Shown: positions 45,712 to 54,014 of the stretch, piece by piece | Position numbering within the stretch: position 1 is the first letter of the stretch | Layout: every line of letters starts with the position of its first letter | Origin: Microbacterium sp. Root553 | GTDB lineage: Bacteria; Actinomycetota; Actinomycetes; Actinomycetales; Microbacteriaceae | DNA length: 64,000 bases | Assembly (NCBI RefSeq): GCF_001426995.1 | Contig: NZ_LMFY01000003.1 | Span: 1-64,000 of the forward strand | Direction of reading: 5' to 3' | The notes under the pieces: model-generated | Told to the model about the DNA's origin: nothing | What the model saw: only the letters and a program-made list of their open reading frames with translations | Databases searched by the model: none | Translations under genes and position numbers: made by a program

Positions 45712-46767
45712 TCAGGTCAGGGCGGCCGCGGTTCGCGGCGAGACGAGCGGGAGCACCTGGGCGGCGATCCGCTCGAGTTCCTCGTCGAGGGGCGACGCCT
45801 GGATCAGGAGCAGCGTGATGCCGGCATCCGCGTACGCGTCGATGCGCTCGGCCACCTGCTCCGGCGTGCCGACGAGGTTCGGACGCAGGCCGCGCGTGCC
45901 GACCGAGTACTCACGACGGGTGAGCTCGAGCGACAGCTGGGAATTGCGCTGGAATTCCTCGAACGAGGCGTAGCCGGGCGAGTCGGGGTCGACGGTCGTG
46001 ATCCGATCGAGCTCGCGCTGCGCCTCGGCCTCGGTGTCGCGCACGATCACGTACGCCGGCATCCCGAACTCGGCGATCGGGCGGCCGTGCAGCCGCTCGG
46101 AGCGGGCGTTCATGTCGGTCACGTTCGCGCGGACCTCGTCGAGCGTGCCGCCGTGCATCACGTAGGCGTCGGCGAAGCCGGCGATCGACTCGCGCCCCGC
46201 CTCGCTCTCGCCACCCGCGAAGACGACCGGATGACTCGACGGCTTGGGCTCGACGATGGTGCCCTCCAGTGTGTAGTGCGCGCCGTCGAAGGAGAAGGGC
46301 GTCTGCTCCCACAGGCCGTTCAGCACGGCGACGAACTCCTCGGCCTGCACGTAGCGCTCGTCGTGGGTCGTGAACCGCCCGCCGAACTGCCGGGCCTCCT
46401 CGGCCCACCAGGCCGCGACGACGTTGAGGGAGACCCGACCGGGCGCGATCCGGTCGAGCGTGCCGACGGTCTTCGCGAGCACCGCGGGGAGGTGGAACCC
46501 GGGACGCACGGCGGTCATCACGCGCAGGCGCTCGGTGACCGCGAGGATCGCCGCCGACAGCGACCAGGCCTCGAGACTCGGCGCATCGATGCCCTTGCGA
46601 TCGTTGAGGTACAGCTCGGGGACGAGGGTGGTGTGGAACCCGAGACGATCCGCCCTCACCGACACGTCGCGGATGTAGTCCCACGTGGCGGCCATGCGCC
46701 CCTCGTCGGCGACGTTGCGCAGGAACCCTCCGTACACGGGGGTCCAGTATCCGAGATCGATGGCCAT
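45712..46767 (-). CDS. LLM-class flavin monooxygenase (sulfonate/sulfone type)
   Basis: A 351-residue TIM-barrel flavoenzyme of the bacterial luciferase family, close in layout to SsuD and SfnG. It has the early LGFHTTLVPELYLND segment, AVRPGFHLPAVLAKTVGTLDRIAPGRVSLNVVAAWW and the flavin-phosphate region VVFAGGESEAGRESIAGFADAYVMHGG. Such enzymes use FMNH2 and oxygen to cleave C-S bonds in sulfonates or sulfones and release sulfite or a sulfinate. It sits 13 bases after the sulfhydrylase-family gene, so sulfur use is likely. Confidence 0.9.
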   Translation of the reverse strand: MAIDLGYWTPVYGGFLRNVADEGRMAATWDYIRDVSVRADRLGFHTTLVPELYLNDRKGIDAPSLEAWSLSAAILAVTERLRVMTAVRPGFHLPAVLAKTVGTLDRIAPGRVSLNVVAAWWAEEARQFGGRFTTHDERYVQAEEFVAVLNGLWEQTPFSFDGAHYTLEGTIVEPKPSSHPVVFAGGESEAGRESIAGFADAYVMHGGTLDEVRANVTDMNARSERLHGRPIAEFGMPAYVIVRDTEAEAQRELDRITTVDPDSPGYASFEEFQRNSQLSLELTRREYSVGTRGLRPNLVGTPEQVAERIDAYADAGITLLLIQASPLDEELERIAAQVLPLVSPRTAAALT

Positions 46768-46780
46768 GGTGGTCCTTCCG

Positions 46781-48073
46781 TCAGGTCAGGGCGAGCGCCC
46801 GGTCGAGGTCGGCGATGAGGTCGGCCGCGTCCTCGAGTCCCGCCGACAACCGGATGGTGGTGGGCGAGATGCCCGCCGCATCACGCTGCGCCGCGGTGAG
46901 GTGGGAGTGCGTCATGGACGCCGGGTGGTTCACGAGACTGCGGGCATCGCCGATGTTCGCCACGAGACGGATCACGCGCAGCGCATCGATCACCCTGGCG
47001 ACGCTCGCGTGCGTGTCGGCACCGCGGGGGACAACGAGGTCGAACGAGAACACCGACGGGCCGCCGCGGGGCAGGTAGCGCTCGGCGAGCGCATGCCAGG
47101 GGGTGCCGTCGAGGCCGGGGTGGTGCACCCGCGCGACGGCCGGATGCTGCTGCAGGTGCCGCGCGAGCGCGAGCGCGGTGGCGCTCTGCCGGGACACGCG
47201 CAGGTCGAGGGTCTCGATGCCCTGCAGGATCTGCCAGGCGTTGAAGGGCGAGAGCGACGGGCCCAGATCGTGCACGTACTTCGACTTCACGAGTGCCGCG
47301 AACGCCTGGCCGATGCCGAACCGCTCCCACAGCGTGAAGTCGCCGACGCGGGCGTACGGCTCGGTGAAGTGCGGCCAGCGGGCAGGCTCCCGCCCGGCGT
47401 CGAACGTGCCCAGATCCACGACGACGCCGCCCAGGGACGTTCCGTGCCCGCTCAGGAACTTGGTCGCGGAGTGCACCACGAAGTCGGCGCCGTGCTCGCC
47501 CGGTCGCACCAGGTACGGGGTGCCCACGGTGTTGTCGATCACCAGCGGCACTCCCGCGGCGTGGGCGATGTCGGCGACCGCACGGATGTCGAGGACCTGA
47601 GCGATCGGATTCGCGATCGACTCGGCGAAGAGCACTCGCGTCTCGGGGCGGATCGCCGCCCGCCACGCCTCGGTGTCGTCCTGATCGACGAAGGTCACCG
47701 GGATGCCGAAGTCGTCGAAGGTCTCCTGCAGCAGGTCGACCGTGCCGCCGTAGAGCTGGGTGGCGGCGACGATGTGCCCGCCGCGACCGACGAGCGCGAG
47801 CAGCGTCACCGCGACCGCAGCCTGCCCGGAGGCGACCGCCACCGCGGACGCGCCGCCCTCGAGCGCCGCGACGCGCTCCTCGAGCACCTGCTGGGTCGGG
47901 CTCGCGTTGCGGCTGTAGAGGTTGCCCGCCGCGCGCAGCGCGAACAGGTCGGCGGCCTCGGCGAGCGATCCGAACTCGTAGGCCGCGGTCTGGTAGATCG
48001 GCGGGACCGCGCTGTTCTGCGGAGTGCCGGGGACGTATCCGGCCTGGATCTGGCGCGTGGAGAACCCGGTCAT
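46781..48073 (-). CDS. O-acetylhomoserine sulfhydrylase-family enzyme
   Basis: A 430-residue PLP enzyme of the Cys/Met metabolism family. K205 in VHSATKFLSGHGTSLGG binds PLP, D180 in VIDNTVGTPYL contacts the ring, and SRNASPTQQVLEERVAALEGG is typical. It should make homocysteine from O-acetylhomoserine and sulfide, linking released sulfur to methionine. The ATG start overlaps the hydrolase stop as ATGA. Its position between an LLM monooxygenase and an organosulfur-type transporter gives it a local supply role; the housekeeping copy may lie elsewhere. Confidence 0.92.
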   Translation of the reverse strand: MTGFSTRQIQAGYVPGTPQNSAVPPIYQTAAYEFGSLAEAADLFALRAAGNLYSRNASPTQQVLEERVAALEGGASAVAVASGQAAVAVTLLALVGRGGHIVAATQLYGGTVDLLQETFDDFGIPVTFVDQDDTEAWRAAIRPETRVLFAESIANPIAQVLDIRAVADIAHAAGVPLVIDNTVGTPYLVRPGEHGADFVVHSATKFLSGHGTSLGGVVVDLGTFDAGREPARWPHFTEPYARVGDFTLWERFGIGQAFAALVKSKYVHDLGPSLSPFNAWQILQGIETLDLRVSRQSATALALARHLQQHPAVARVHHPGLDGTPWHALAERYLPRGGPSVFSFDLVVPRGADTHASVARVIDALRVIRLVANIGDARSLVNHPASMTHSHLTAAQRDAAGISPTTIRLSAGLEDAADLIADLDRALALT

Positions 48074-48762
48074 GCGGTCGCCACCGAGGCCGTCCGGTAC
48101 GCGCGGACGAGCGGTGTGCGGACGTCTCCGCCGCGCAGCCGCTCGAGCCACTGCACGAGCGCGGCCGCGACGCTGCGGTGCGTCTGGTCGTTCAGAGCGT
48201 CGTGCAGACCGTCGACGGTCTCGAGGATCTCGAGGTCGGGCACGCTGCGGAGGGCGGTCGACACGGCGGCGATCGGCGACACCGGGTCGGCTCCGCCATG
48301 GATCGCGAGCACCGGAACCTCCACGGCCGCGAGATCGGCAGGCGCGGGCAGCGGTTCGGCCACCGCGACGTCGACCGACGTCGCCTCCGCCGCGAGGACG
48401 CCCAGGTGCAGAGGGCACGCGGTGCGCTCCTCGGCGGACGGCAGGTCGAGCTCGGCATCCACCAGGGTGCCGGCGACGACGGCCGCGTCGACGGAGGCGC
48501 CCTGCGCGACGAGGCGCAGGACCGCGGATGCTCCGGCATCCGCGCCGACGAGCACCCTCGGGGCGTCCGTCGTCGCGCCGAGCCAGGCGCTCGCCGCATC
48601 CGCATCCTCTTCGAAGACGGCGACGGTGTAGCCGTCCGCGCTCAGTCGGCGGCCGAAGCGCTCGTACACGCCGGCGCGCTCGCCGCGTCCGGTGACGACG
48701 GCGAGGCTGCCGCGAACGCGCGCGGACGGCGTCCACAGCGTGGGGGAGGAGGTCGAAGTCAT
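48070..48762 (-). CDS. Alpha/beta hydrolase with Asp at the nucleophile elbow
   Basis: A 230-residue alpha/beta-hydrolase-fold protein. The elbow reads VGADAG with D75 where most hydrolases have Ser. An acid in IHGGADPVSP and a histidine in VDGLHDALND occupy the other triad positions. Aspartate at this point is known in haloalkane dehalogenases, but the context differs here. It is coupled to the sulfhydrylase-family gene by an ATGA overlap. The ATG at 48771 is an alternative start. Confidence 0.8.
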   Translation of the reverse strand: MTSTSSPTLWTPSARVRGSLAVVTGRGERAGVYERFGRRLSADGYTVAVFEEDADAASAWLGATTDAPRVLVGADAGASAVLRLVAQGASVDAAVVAGTLVDAELDLPSAEERTACPLHLGVLAAEATSVDVAVAEPLPAPADLAAVEVPVLAIHGGADPVSPIAAVSTALRSVPDLEILETVDGLHDALNDQTHRSVAAALVQWLERLRGGDVRTPLVRAYRTASVATA

Positions 48763-48883
48763 ACCGCCCATCCTGTGCGGGGAGGGCGGGGCCGCGTTCC
48801 GATGTGTCGCCGTGTTGCGGTCCGTGTCGCTCGACTGCCGTGCGGATTGTGGGCCCTGTCGTCGCGCTCCTAGCTTCGCTTGC

Positions 48884-50404
48884 ATGACCCGACGACCTCG
48901 CGCCGCACTGTTCGCCGCCGCCTCCCTCGCCACCCTCGCCCTGGCCGGATGCGCCGGTGCCACCGCCGCGCCCTCCGATTCCGCGGGCCCCACCTCGCTC
49001 ACCTGGGGGTGGGCGCTGCCCACCAGCTGGGACCCGGTGACCTCGACGGCCGGATGGGACACGCACGCCCTCGCCCTCGTCTACGACGGGCTCACGCAGC
49101 TGGACACCGAGGGGCAGGTCGTCCCCGGCCTCGCCGAGAGCTGGGAGTACAGCGACGACGGCACCGCGATCACCTTCCACCTGAGGGAGGGCGCCGAGTT
49201 CACGGACGGGACGCCCGTGACCGCCGATGCCGTGAAGCAGAGTCTGGAACGGGGCCGCGATCAGGAGAATTCGACGCTCGCGGGGCAGCTGCGCATCGTG
49301 GTGGGCATCGATGCCGTCGACGAGCAGACCGTGACCGTGCATCTCGACCAGGCGGATTACCAGGTGCCCTACCTGTTCGCCGGCAAGACGGGCTTCATCG
49401 TGAATCCCGCGGCCTTCGACGATGTCGGAGCCCTCGCGACGCAGCCGGAGGGCTCGGGGCCGTTCGCCCTCACCGAGTTCGTGCCGAACGCGCACGCCGA
49501 TCTGGAGAAGAACGACGACTACTGGAACGCCGACCACATCTTCATCGACGACTTCTCGATCGTCCCCGTCACCGACCCCGCGACGGTCGTCGCCGGGGTC
49601 TCGTCCGGCCAGTGGGACGTCGCCATCGTCCCGCCGGCGCAGGTCCAGGGCGCCGAGGCCGCGAACCTCGAGGTCGAGACCATCAAGGCGCTGACCGTGC
49701 GGGCGCTCGACGTGAACAGCACGGTCGCTCCGTTCGACGACCAGAGGGTGCTGCAGGCGATCAGTCACGCCACGGACCGACAGGCGCTGGTTGACGCGGC
49801 GTACTTCGGTCAGGGGACGCCGAACTGGCAGCCCTTCCCCGACGGCTACGTCGCGCACAGCCCTGAGCTCGAGGATCTGTACCCGTACGACCTCGACGCC
49901 GCGGAGGAGCTGTTGACCGAGGCGGGATATCCGGACGGACTCACGATCACCCTCTCGCTCACCGAGGACGACACCGCGCTCGCCGAGGTGCTGCAGGCCC
50001 AGTGGGCGAAGGCCGGCATCGACGTCACGCTCGACGTCCTGCCCGCGGCGGCCGTGGCGCAGAACTACGTGCAGCGCACGCTGCCCTTCGTGCTCGACAG
50101 CTACTCGGGACGCCAGTCTCCGCTGCAGGGGCTCGAGGTGCTGTACGGCACCGAGGGACTGATGAACCTCGGACGTCAGACGCCGCCGGAGCTCACCGCG
50201 GCCATCGACGCGGCCAGGGCGACGCCCACCGACGCCGACGACTACGCCCAGAAGGTCCAGGACGCCGTCGAGGTGGGCGTGAGGCTGCAGCCGAACACCT
50301 TCCTGTTCAGCTGGCCGCGCATCCTCGTGCACCCCGAGAAGGTGACCGGCATCCGGCACTGGCTCGACGTGCAGCGCTGGGAAGACGTGAAGGTCGACGG
50401 CTGA
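48884..50404 (+). CDS. Substrate-binding lipoprotein of a peptide-type ABC transporter
   Basis: A 506-residue lipoprotein of the SBP_bac_5 family. The signal sequence ends in the lipobox LALAGC (C23). Typical parts are LVYDGLTQLDTEGQVVPGLAESWEYSDDGTAITFHLR and HADLEKNDDYWN. This family binds peptides, nickel, sugars and, in some systems, sulfur compounds. It starts an operon with two permeases, two ATPases and an LLM monooxygenase. No clear ribosome-binding site precedes the ATG. Confidence 0.92.
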   Translation: MTRRPRAALFAAASLATLALAGCAGATAAPSDSAGPTSLTWGWALPTSWDPVTSTAGWDTHALALVYDGLTQLDTEGQVVPGLAESWEYSDDGTAITFHLREGAEFTDGTPVTADAVKQSLERGRDQENSTLAGQLRIVVGIDAVDEQTVTVHLDQADYQVPYLFAGKTGFIVNPAAFDDVGALATQPEGSGPFALTEFVPNAHADLEKNDDYWNADHIFIDDFSIVPVTDPATVVAGVSSGQWDVAIVPPAQVQGAEAANLEVETIKALTVRALDVNSTVAPFDDQRVLQAISHATDRQALVDAAYFGQGTPNWQPFPDGYVAHSPELEDLYPYDLDAAEELLTEAGYPDGLTITLSLTEDDTALAEVLQAQWAKAGIDVTLDVLPAAAVAQNYVQRTLPFVLDSYSGRQSPLQGLEVLYGTEGLMNLGRQTPPELTAAIDAARATPTDADDYAQKVQDAVEVGVRLQPNTFLFSWPRILVHPEKVTGIRHWLDVQRWEDVKVDG

Positions 50405-50411
50405 GCCGATC

Positions 50412-51494
50412 ATGACGACCGTGACCACCACCGCCGTGACCACAACCGCCCTGACCACCACCGCGGCGACCACCGCCGCCGTGACCACCGAGGCGCCCCG
50501 CGCGCCCGACATCGACGAGGCCGCCGCGCCTCGCGCACCGTGGCCGGTGCTCCGCTCCGTCGTCGCGACACTGCTCACGGCGGTCACGGTCTTCGTCCTC
50601 GCCACGTTCGCGACCTTCGCGCTCGGCGCGGCGAGCGGATCGGACCCCGCGGCCGTCGCCCTCGGCGAGGTCGCGACGCAGGCCGACGTCGATCGGCTGA
50701 ATCACCAGTTCGGTCTCGACCGACCGTTCCTGGTGCGCTACGTCGACTGGATCGGCGGCGCGATCGGCGGCGACCTCGGGAATTCGTGGTTCACGACCAT
50801 CCCGGTGGGGGACAGCATCGCGCAGGCGTTCCCGGTGAGCCTGTCGATCGCGGCGGGCGCCACCCTGGTCGCCCTCGTCTTCGGATTCCTCGGCGGCGTG
50901 CTTGCAGCGGTGACCCGCGGCGGTGCGATCGACCGGGTGATCACCCTGCTCAGCACCGTGGCCGCGACGGTTCCCGCGTTCGTGGCCGCGATCGGCCTCA
51001 TCCTGCTGTTCTCCTACGCGATCCCCGTGTTCCCCGTGGCCGGGTACACGCCGCCGGAGAGGAGCATCGCGGCCTGGCTGACGTGCCTGGTCCTGCCGTC
51101 GGTGGCCCTCAGCCTCGACGCCGGTGCCGACATCGCCCGACAGCTGCGCACCTCGCTCGTCGGCACCCTCGGTGAGAACTTCATCGTCGGCGCCCGCGTG
51201 CACGGTCTCGGCCCGGGGCGGATCGTGTTCCGGCACGCGCTGCCGATCGCCTCGGGCCCGGCACTCTCGGCGCTGGGCGTGCATGCGCCGCGGTTGGTCG
51301 GCGGCGCGGTGATCACCGAGGTGATCTTCGGGATGCCCGGACTCGGCCAGCTCGCGAACCGGGCGGCGCTGCAGGGTGACGTCCCCGTCGTACAGGGGGT
51401 CCTCCTCGTCACGATCGCGGTCATCGTCGTGGTGGGCGCGATCCTCAACATCGTGATCTCCCGCACGGCCGGAACCGAGAGGAGTGCCGCATGA
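50412..51494 (+). CDS. ABC transporter permease, DppB type
   Basis: A 360-residue inner-membrane permease. The core from about residue 45 has six helices, an entry segment DRLNHQFGLDRPFLVRYVDWI and an EAA-like loop GARVHGLGPGRIVFRHALPIA. The first 29 residues are unusual: Thr/Ala-rich, built from a five-residue repeat (VTTTA). It begins 7 bases after the binding-protein stop and its end overlaps the next permease by four bases. Confidence 0.92.
   Translation: MTTVTTTAVTTTALTTTAATTAAVTTEAPRAPDIDEAAAPRAPWPVLRSVVATLLTAVTVFVLATFATFALGAASGSDPAAVALGEVATQADVDRLNHQFGLDRPFLVRYVDWIGGAIGGDLGNSWFTTIPVGDSIAQAFPVSLSIAAGATLVALVFGFLGGVLAAVTRGGAIDRVITLLSTVAATVPAFVAAIGLILLFSYAIPVFPVAGYTPPERSIAAWLTCLVLPSVALSLDAGADIARQLRTSLVGTLGENFIVGARVHGLGPGRIVFRHALPIASGPALSALGVHAPRLVGGAVITEVIFGMPGLGQLANRAALQGDVPVVQGVLLVTIAVIVVVGAILNIVISRTAGTERSAA
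50421..50495 (+). repeat. 15-bp repeat at the start of the permease gene
   Basis: Five units of 15 bases, the first GTGACCACCACCGCC, run without a break from 50421 to 50495. They encode VTTTA, VTTTA, LTTTA, ATTAA and VTTEA. Units 1 and 2 differ by one base. Copy number can change without loss of frame. Confidence 0.9.
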
Positions 51495-52342
51495 CCGCCC
51501 TCGACGCACGCACCGGACGGGTCGCATCGTTCGCCGGACTCCGGGGGACGGGATGGGCGACCAGGGCGGCGCTGCTCGTGCTGCTCGCCGTCGCCGTCCT
51601 CGCGGTGGCGGGCCCCGCGCTCGCCCCTCAGGACCCGCTCGCGCAGAATCCCGCCGCGGCGCTGCAGGAGCCGAGCCTGACGCACCTGCTGGGCACCGAC
51701 TACCTCGGCAGGGACGTGCTCTCGAGACTGTTCGCCGGCGCGCCCGCCTCTCTGCTGAGCGCCGTGTCCGCCGCGCTGATCGGCCTGGTCCTCGGCGCGG
51801 TGCCCGGAGCGCTCAGCGCGTTCGTGCCGCGCGTGGCCGAGTGGCTGTCGCTGCGGGCCGTCGACGCCCTGCTGGCGCTGCCCTTCATCCTCTTCGCGAT
51901 CGTGTTCGCCGCCCTGCTGGGCAACGGTCTCGTGCAGGCGACGCTGGCCATCGGCATCCTCGTCGCGCCCGGCTTCTTCCGCATCGCGCGCGCCGCGACC
52001 CTGCGGGTGCGGGATTCGCAGTACATCGATGCGGCCGGCTATCTCGGGGCGTCCTCGTGGTGGATCCTGAGCCGTCACGTCTGGCGCCAGGTGGCCCCGA
52101 CCCTCGTGGTCGCGTCGGTCTCGGCCCTCGGCGGGGCGCTGCTGGCCGTCGCCTCGCTGACCTTCCTCGGAATCGGGGTGCAGCCACCGGCACCCACCTG
52201 GGGCGGGATGCTGTCGAGCGACCTTGGCTACCTCGGCCAGCGCCCGTGGGGGCCCGTGGCCCCGGCGCTCGCGATCATCCTCACGGTCGGCGCGCTCAAC
52301 CTCGTGGCGGATGCCGCCAGGGATGGTCTGGCGCATGACTGA
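51491..52342 (+). CDS. ABC transporter permease, DppC type
   Basis: A 283-residue inner-membrane permease with six helices. DPLAQNPAAALQEPSLTHLLGTDYLGRDVLSRL is the usual DppC segment before helix 2, and the EAA-like loop reads YIDAAGYLGASSWWILSRHVW. It is coupled at both ends, by a 4-base overlap with the DppB-type gene and an 8-base overlap with the ATPase gene. It pairs with the DppB-type protein to form the pore. Confidence 0.92.
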   Translation: MTALDARTGRVASFAGLRGTGWATRAALLVLLAVAVLAVAGPALAPQDPLAQNPAAALQEPSLTHLLGTDYLGRDVLSRLFAGAPASLLSAVSAALIGLVLGAVPGALSAFVPRVAEWLSLRAVDALLALPFILFAIVFAALLGNGLVQATLAIGILVAPGFFRIARAATLRVRDSQYIDAAGYLGASSWWILSRHVWRQVAPTLVVASVSALGGALLAVASLTFLGIGVQPPAPTWGGMLSSDLGYLGQRPWGPVAPALAIILTVGALNLVADAARDGLAHD

Positions 52343-53198
52343 TCTCCGTTCCCTCGAGCGCCCGTCGCTGCCGCCCTCCTTCGACGAGGCATCGCTCGCG
52401 CGACCGGCGATCGCCGCAGCCACCGACCTGGTCGTCAGCGCTCCCGACGGCACCGAGCTGGTGCAGGGCGTCTCCGTGTCGGTGCGCCCCGGCGACGCTC
52501 TCGGCATCGTCGGCGAATCGGGCAGCGGCAAGACCCTCACCTGCCGCGCCCTGCTGGGCATCCTCCCCGCAGGGCTGTCCGTCACCGGGGGCTCGGTGCA
52601 GATCGACGGCCTCGATCTCACGCAGGCCGGCGAGCGGGAGTGGCGTCAGGTGCGCGGCACGCGGATCGGCGCGGTCTTCCAGGACCCCGCCTCGTACCTG
52701 AACCCGGCCATCCCGGTCGGGGCGCAGCTCGAGGAGACGCTGCGCGTGACCGCCCGTGTGCCGCGACGACGGGCCAGGGCACGGGCGCGCGAGCTGCTCG
52801 ACGACCTCGGCATCCGCCGCGTCGACCTGGTCCTGCGCCAGCGCGTCGCGCAGCTCTCGGGCGGCATGCTGCAGCGCGTGCTGATCGCGATGGCGCTCGC
52901 CGCCGACCCCGCCGTGCTGATCGCCGACGAGGCGACGACCGCTCTCGACGTCACGGTGCAGGCCGAGCTTCTGGAGCTGCTGCGACAGCTCCGCCGGGAG
53001 CGCGACCTCGCGCTCATCCTGGTCTCGCACGACCTCGCCGTCGTCGCGCAGGTCTGCGAGCGCGTGCAGGTGTTCCGCGACGGCCGGGTGGTCGAGGCCG
53101 GCGCGACATCGCGGGTGCTCCGGGCGCCCGCCCACCCCTACACCCGTGAACTGCTCAGCGCGCACGCCGCGTACGGACTCGAGAGGTTCCTCGTATGA
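52335..53198 (+). CDS. ABC transporter ATP-binding protein, DppD type
   Basis: A 287-residue ATPase. Walker A is GESGSGKT at 60-67, the signature LSGGMLQR begins at 174, and Walker B ends in ADEA near 197-200. The C-terminal HPYTRELL segment is typical for oligopeptide-type ATPases. It powers the two permeases together with the next gene's product. The start at 52335 overlaps the permease stop. Confidence 0.93.
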   Translation: MTDLRSLERPSLPPSFDEASLARPAIAAATDLVVSAPDGTELVQGVSVSVRPGDALGIVGESGSGKTLTCRALLGILPAGLSVTGGSVQIDGLDLTQAGEREWRQVRGTRIGAVFQDPASYLNPAIPVGAQLEETLRVTARVPRRRARARARELLDDLGIRRVDLVLRQRVAQLSGGMLQRVLIAMALAADPAVLIADEATTALDVTVQAELLELLRQLRRERDLALILVSHDLAVVAQVCERVQVFRDGRVVEAGATSRVLRAPAHPYTRELLSAHAAYGLERFLV

Positions 53199-54010
53199 CG
53201 CGCACCCCGCTCCTCCGACTCGACGATCTGTCGGTCGACTACGGCGCCGTCCGGGTGCTCGACCGCATCTCGCTCTCGGTGCACCCCGGCGAGGTCGTCG
53301 GCGTCGTCGGCGAGTCGGGCTCGGGCAAGACGACGCTCGCCAAGGCGGTGCTGCGCGCGGTCGACAGCGCCGCCGGCTCCCGGATCCTCGTCGACGACCG
53401 CGACGTGACGCGCCTGCGTGGCCGCGGCCTGCGGCTCTGGCGCCGGGCCGGCGTCGTGCAGTACGTCTTCCAGGATCCGCTCCGCTCGCTCGACCCCGGG
53501 GTGCGCGTCGCCGACTCGATCGTCGAGGGCCTCCGCATCGCGAAGGTCTCGGCGCAGGAGTCGCGCCGTCGTCGCGCGGCGGCGCTGGAGGCCGTGGGGC
53601 TGGACGAGGACCTCCTGATGCGGGTGCCCGCCGGCCTCTCCGGCGGGCAGCGGCAGCGGGCCGCGATCGCCAGGGCCCTCGTCGTCGAACCTCGCCTGCT
53701 GCTGCTCGACGAGCCCGTGAGCGCACTGGACGCCGCGAGCCGCGACCGCGTGGTCAAGGCCCTGATCGCCCTGCGCGACGCGCGTGGCGGCGACATGGCG
53801 ATGCTCGTCATCTCGCACGACATCGGCTCGCTCGCCGCCATGAGCGACCGACTGGTGGTGCTCGACCGCGGGCGCATCGTCGAGGATGGCCCCACGCGGC
53901 GCGTGATCTCGCGCCCGGAGCACCCCTACACCCGTCTGCTGATCGACTCCGTCCCCCTCATCCACACACCCACCGCGAACCGACCTTCGCCCGTCCCCGC
54001 CAGGAGCTGA
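53195..54010 (+). CDS. ABC transporter ATP-binding protein, DppF type
   Basis: A 271-residue ATPase. Walker A is GESGSGKT at 39-46, the signature LSGGQRQR begins at 148, and Walker B is LLLLDEPVSALD. It ends in HPYTRLLIDSVP as in DppF-type proteins. It overlaps the previous ATPase gene by four bases. The monooxygenase gene follows after 4 bases, so uptake and oxidation are encoded as one unit. Confidence 0.93.
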   Translation: MTRTPLLRLDDLSVDYGAVRVLDRISLSVHPGEVVGVVGESGSGKTTLAKAVLRAVDSAAGSRILVDDRDVTRLRGRGLRLWRRAGVVQYVFQDPLRSLDPGVRVADSIVEGLRIAKVSAQESRRRRAAALEAVGLDEDLLMRVPAGLSGGQRQRAAIARALVVEPRLLLLDEPVSALDAASRDRVVKALIALRDARGGDMAMLVISHDIGSLAAMSDRLVVLDRGRIVEDGPTRRVISRPEHPYTRLLIDSVPLIHTPTANRPSPVPARS

Positions 54011-54014
54011 CGCC

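Noticed and set aside
48763..50605. Minus-strand extension upstream of the sulfhydrylase frame, giving one frame of 1274 codons
   Set aside because: The PLP enzyme starts at 48073 with a normal N terminus and an ATGA overlap. The upstream frame is antisense to the hydrolase, binding-protein and permease genes and has low-complexity sequence.
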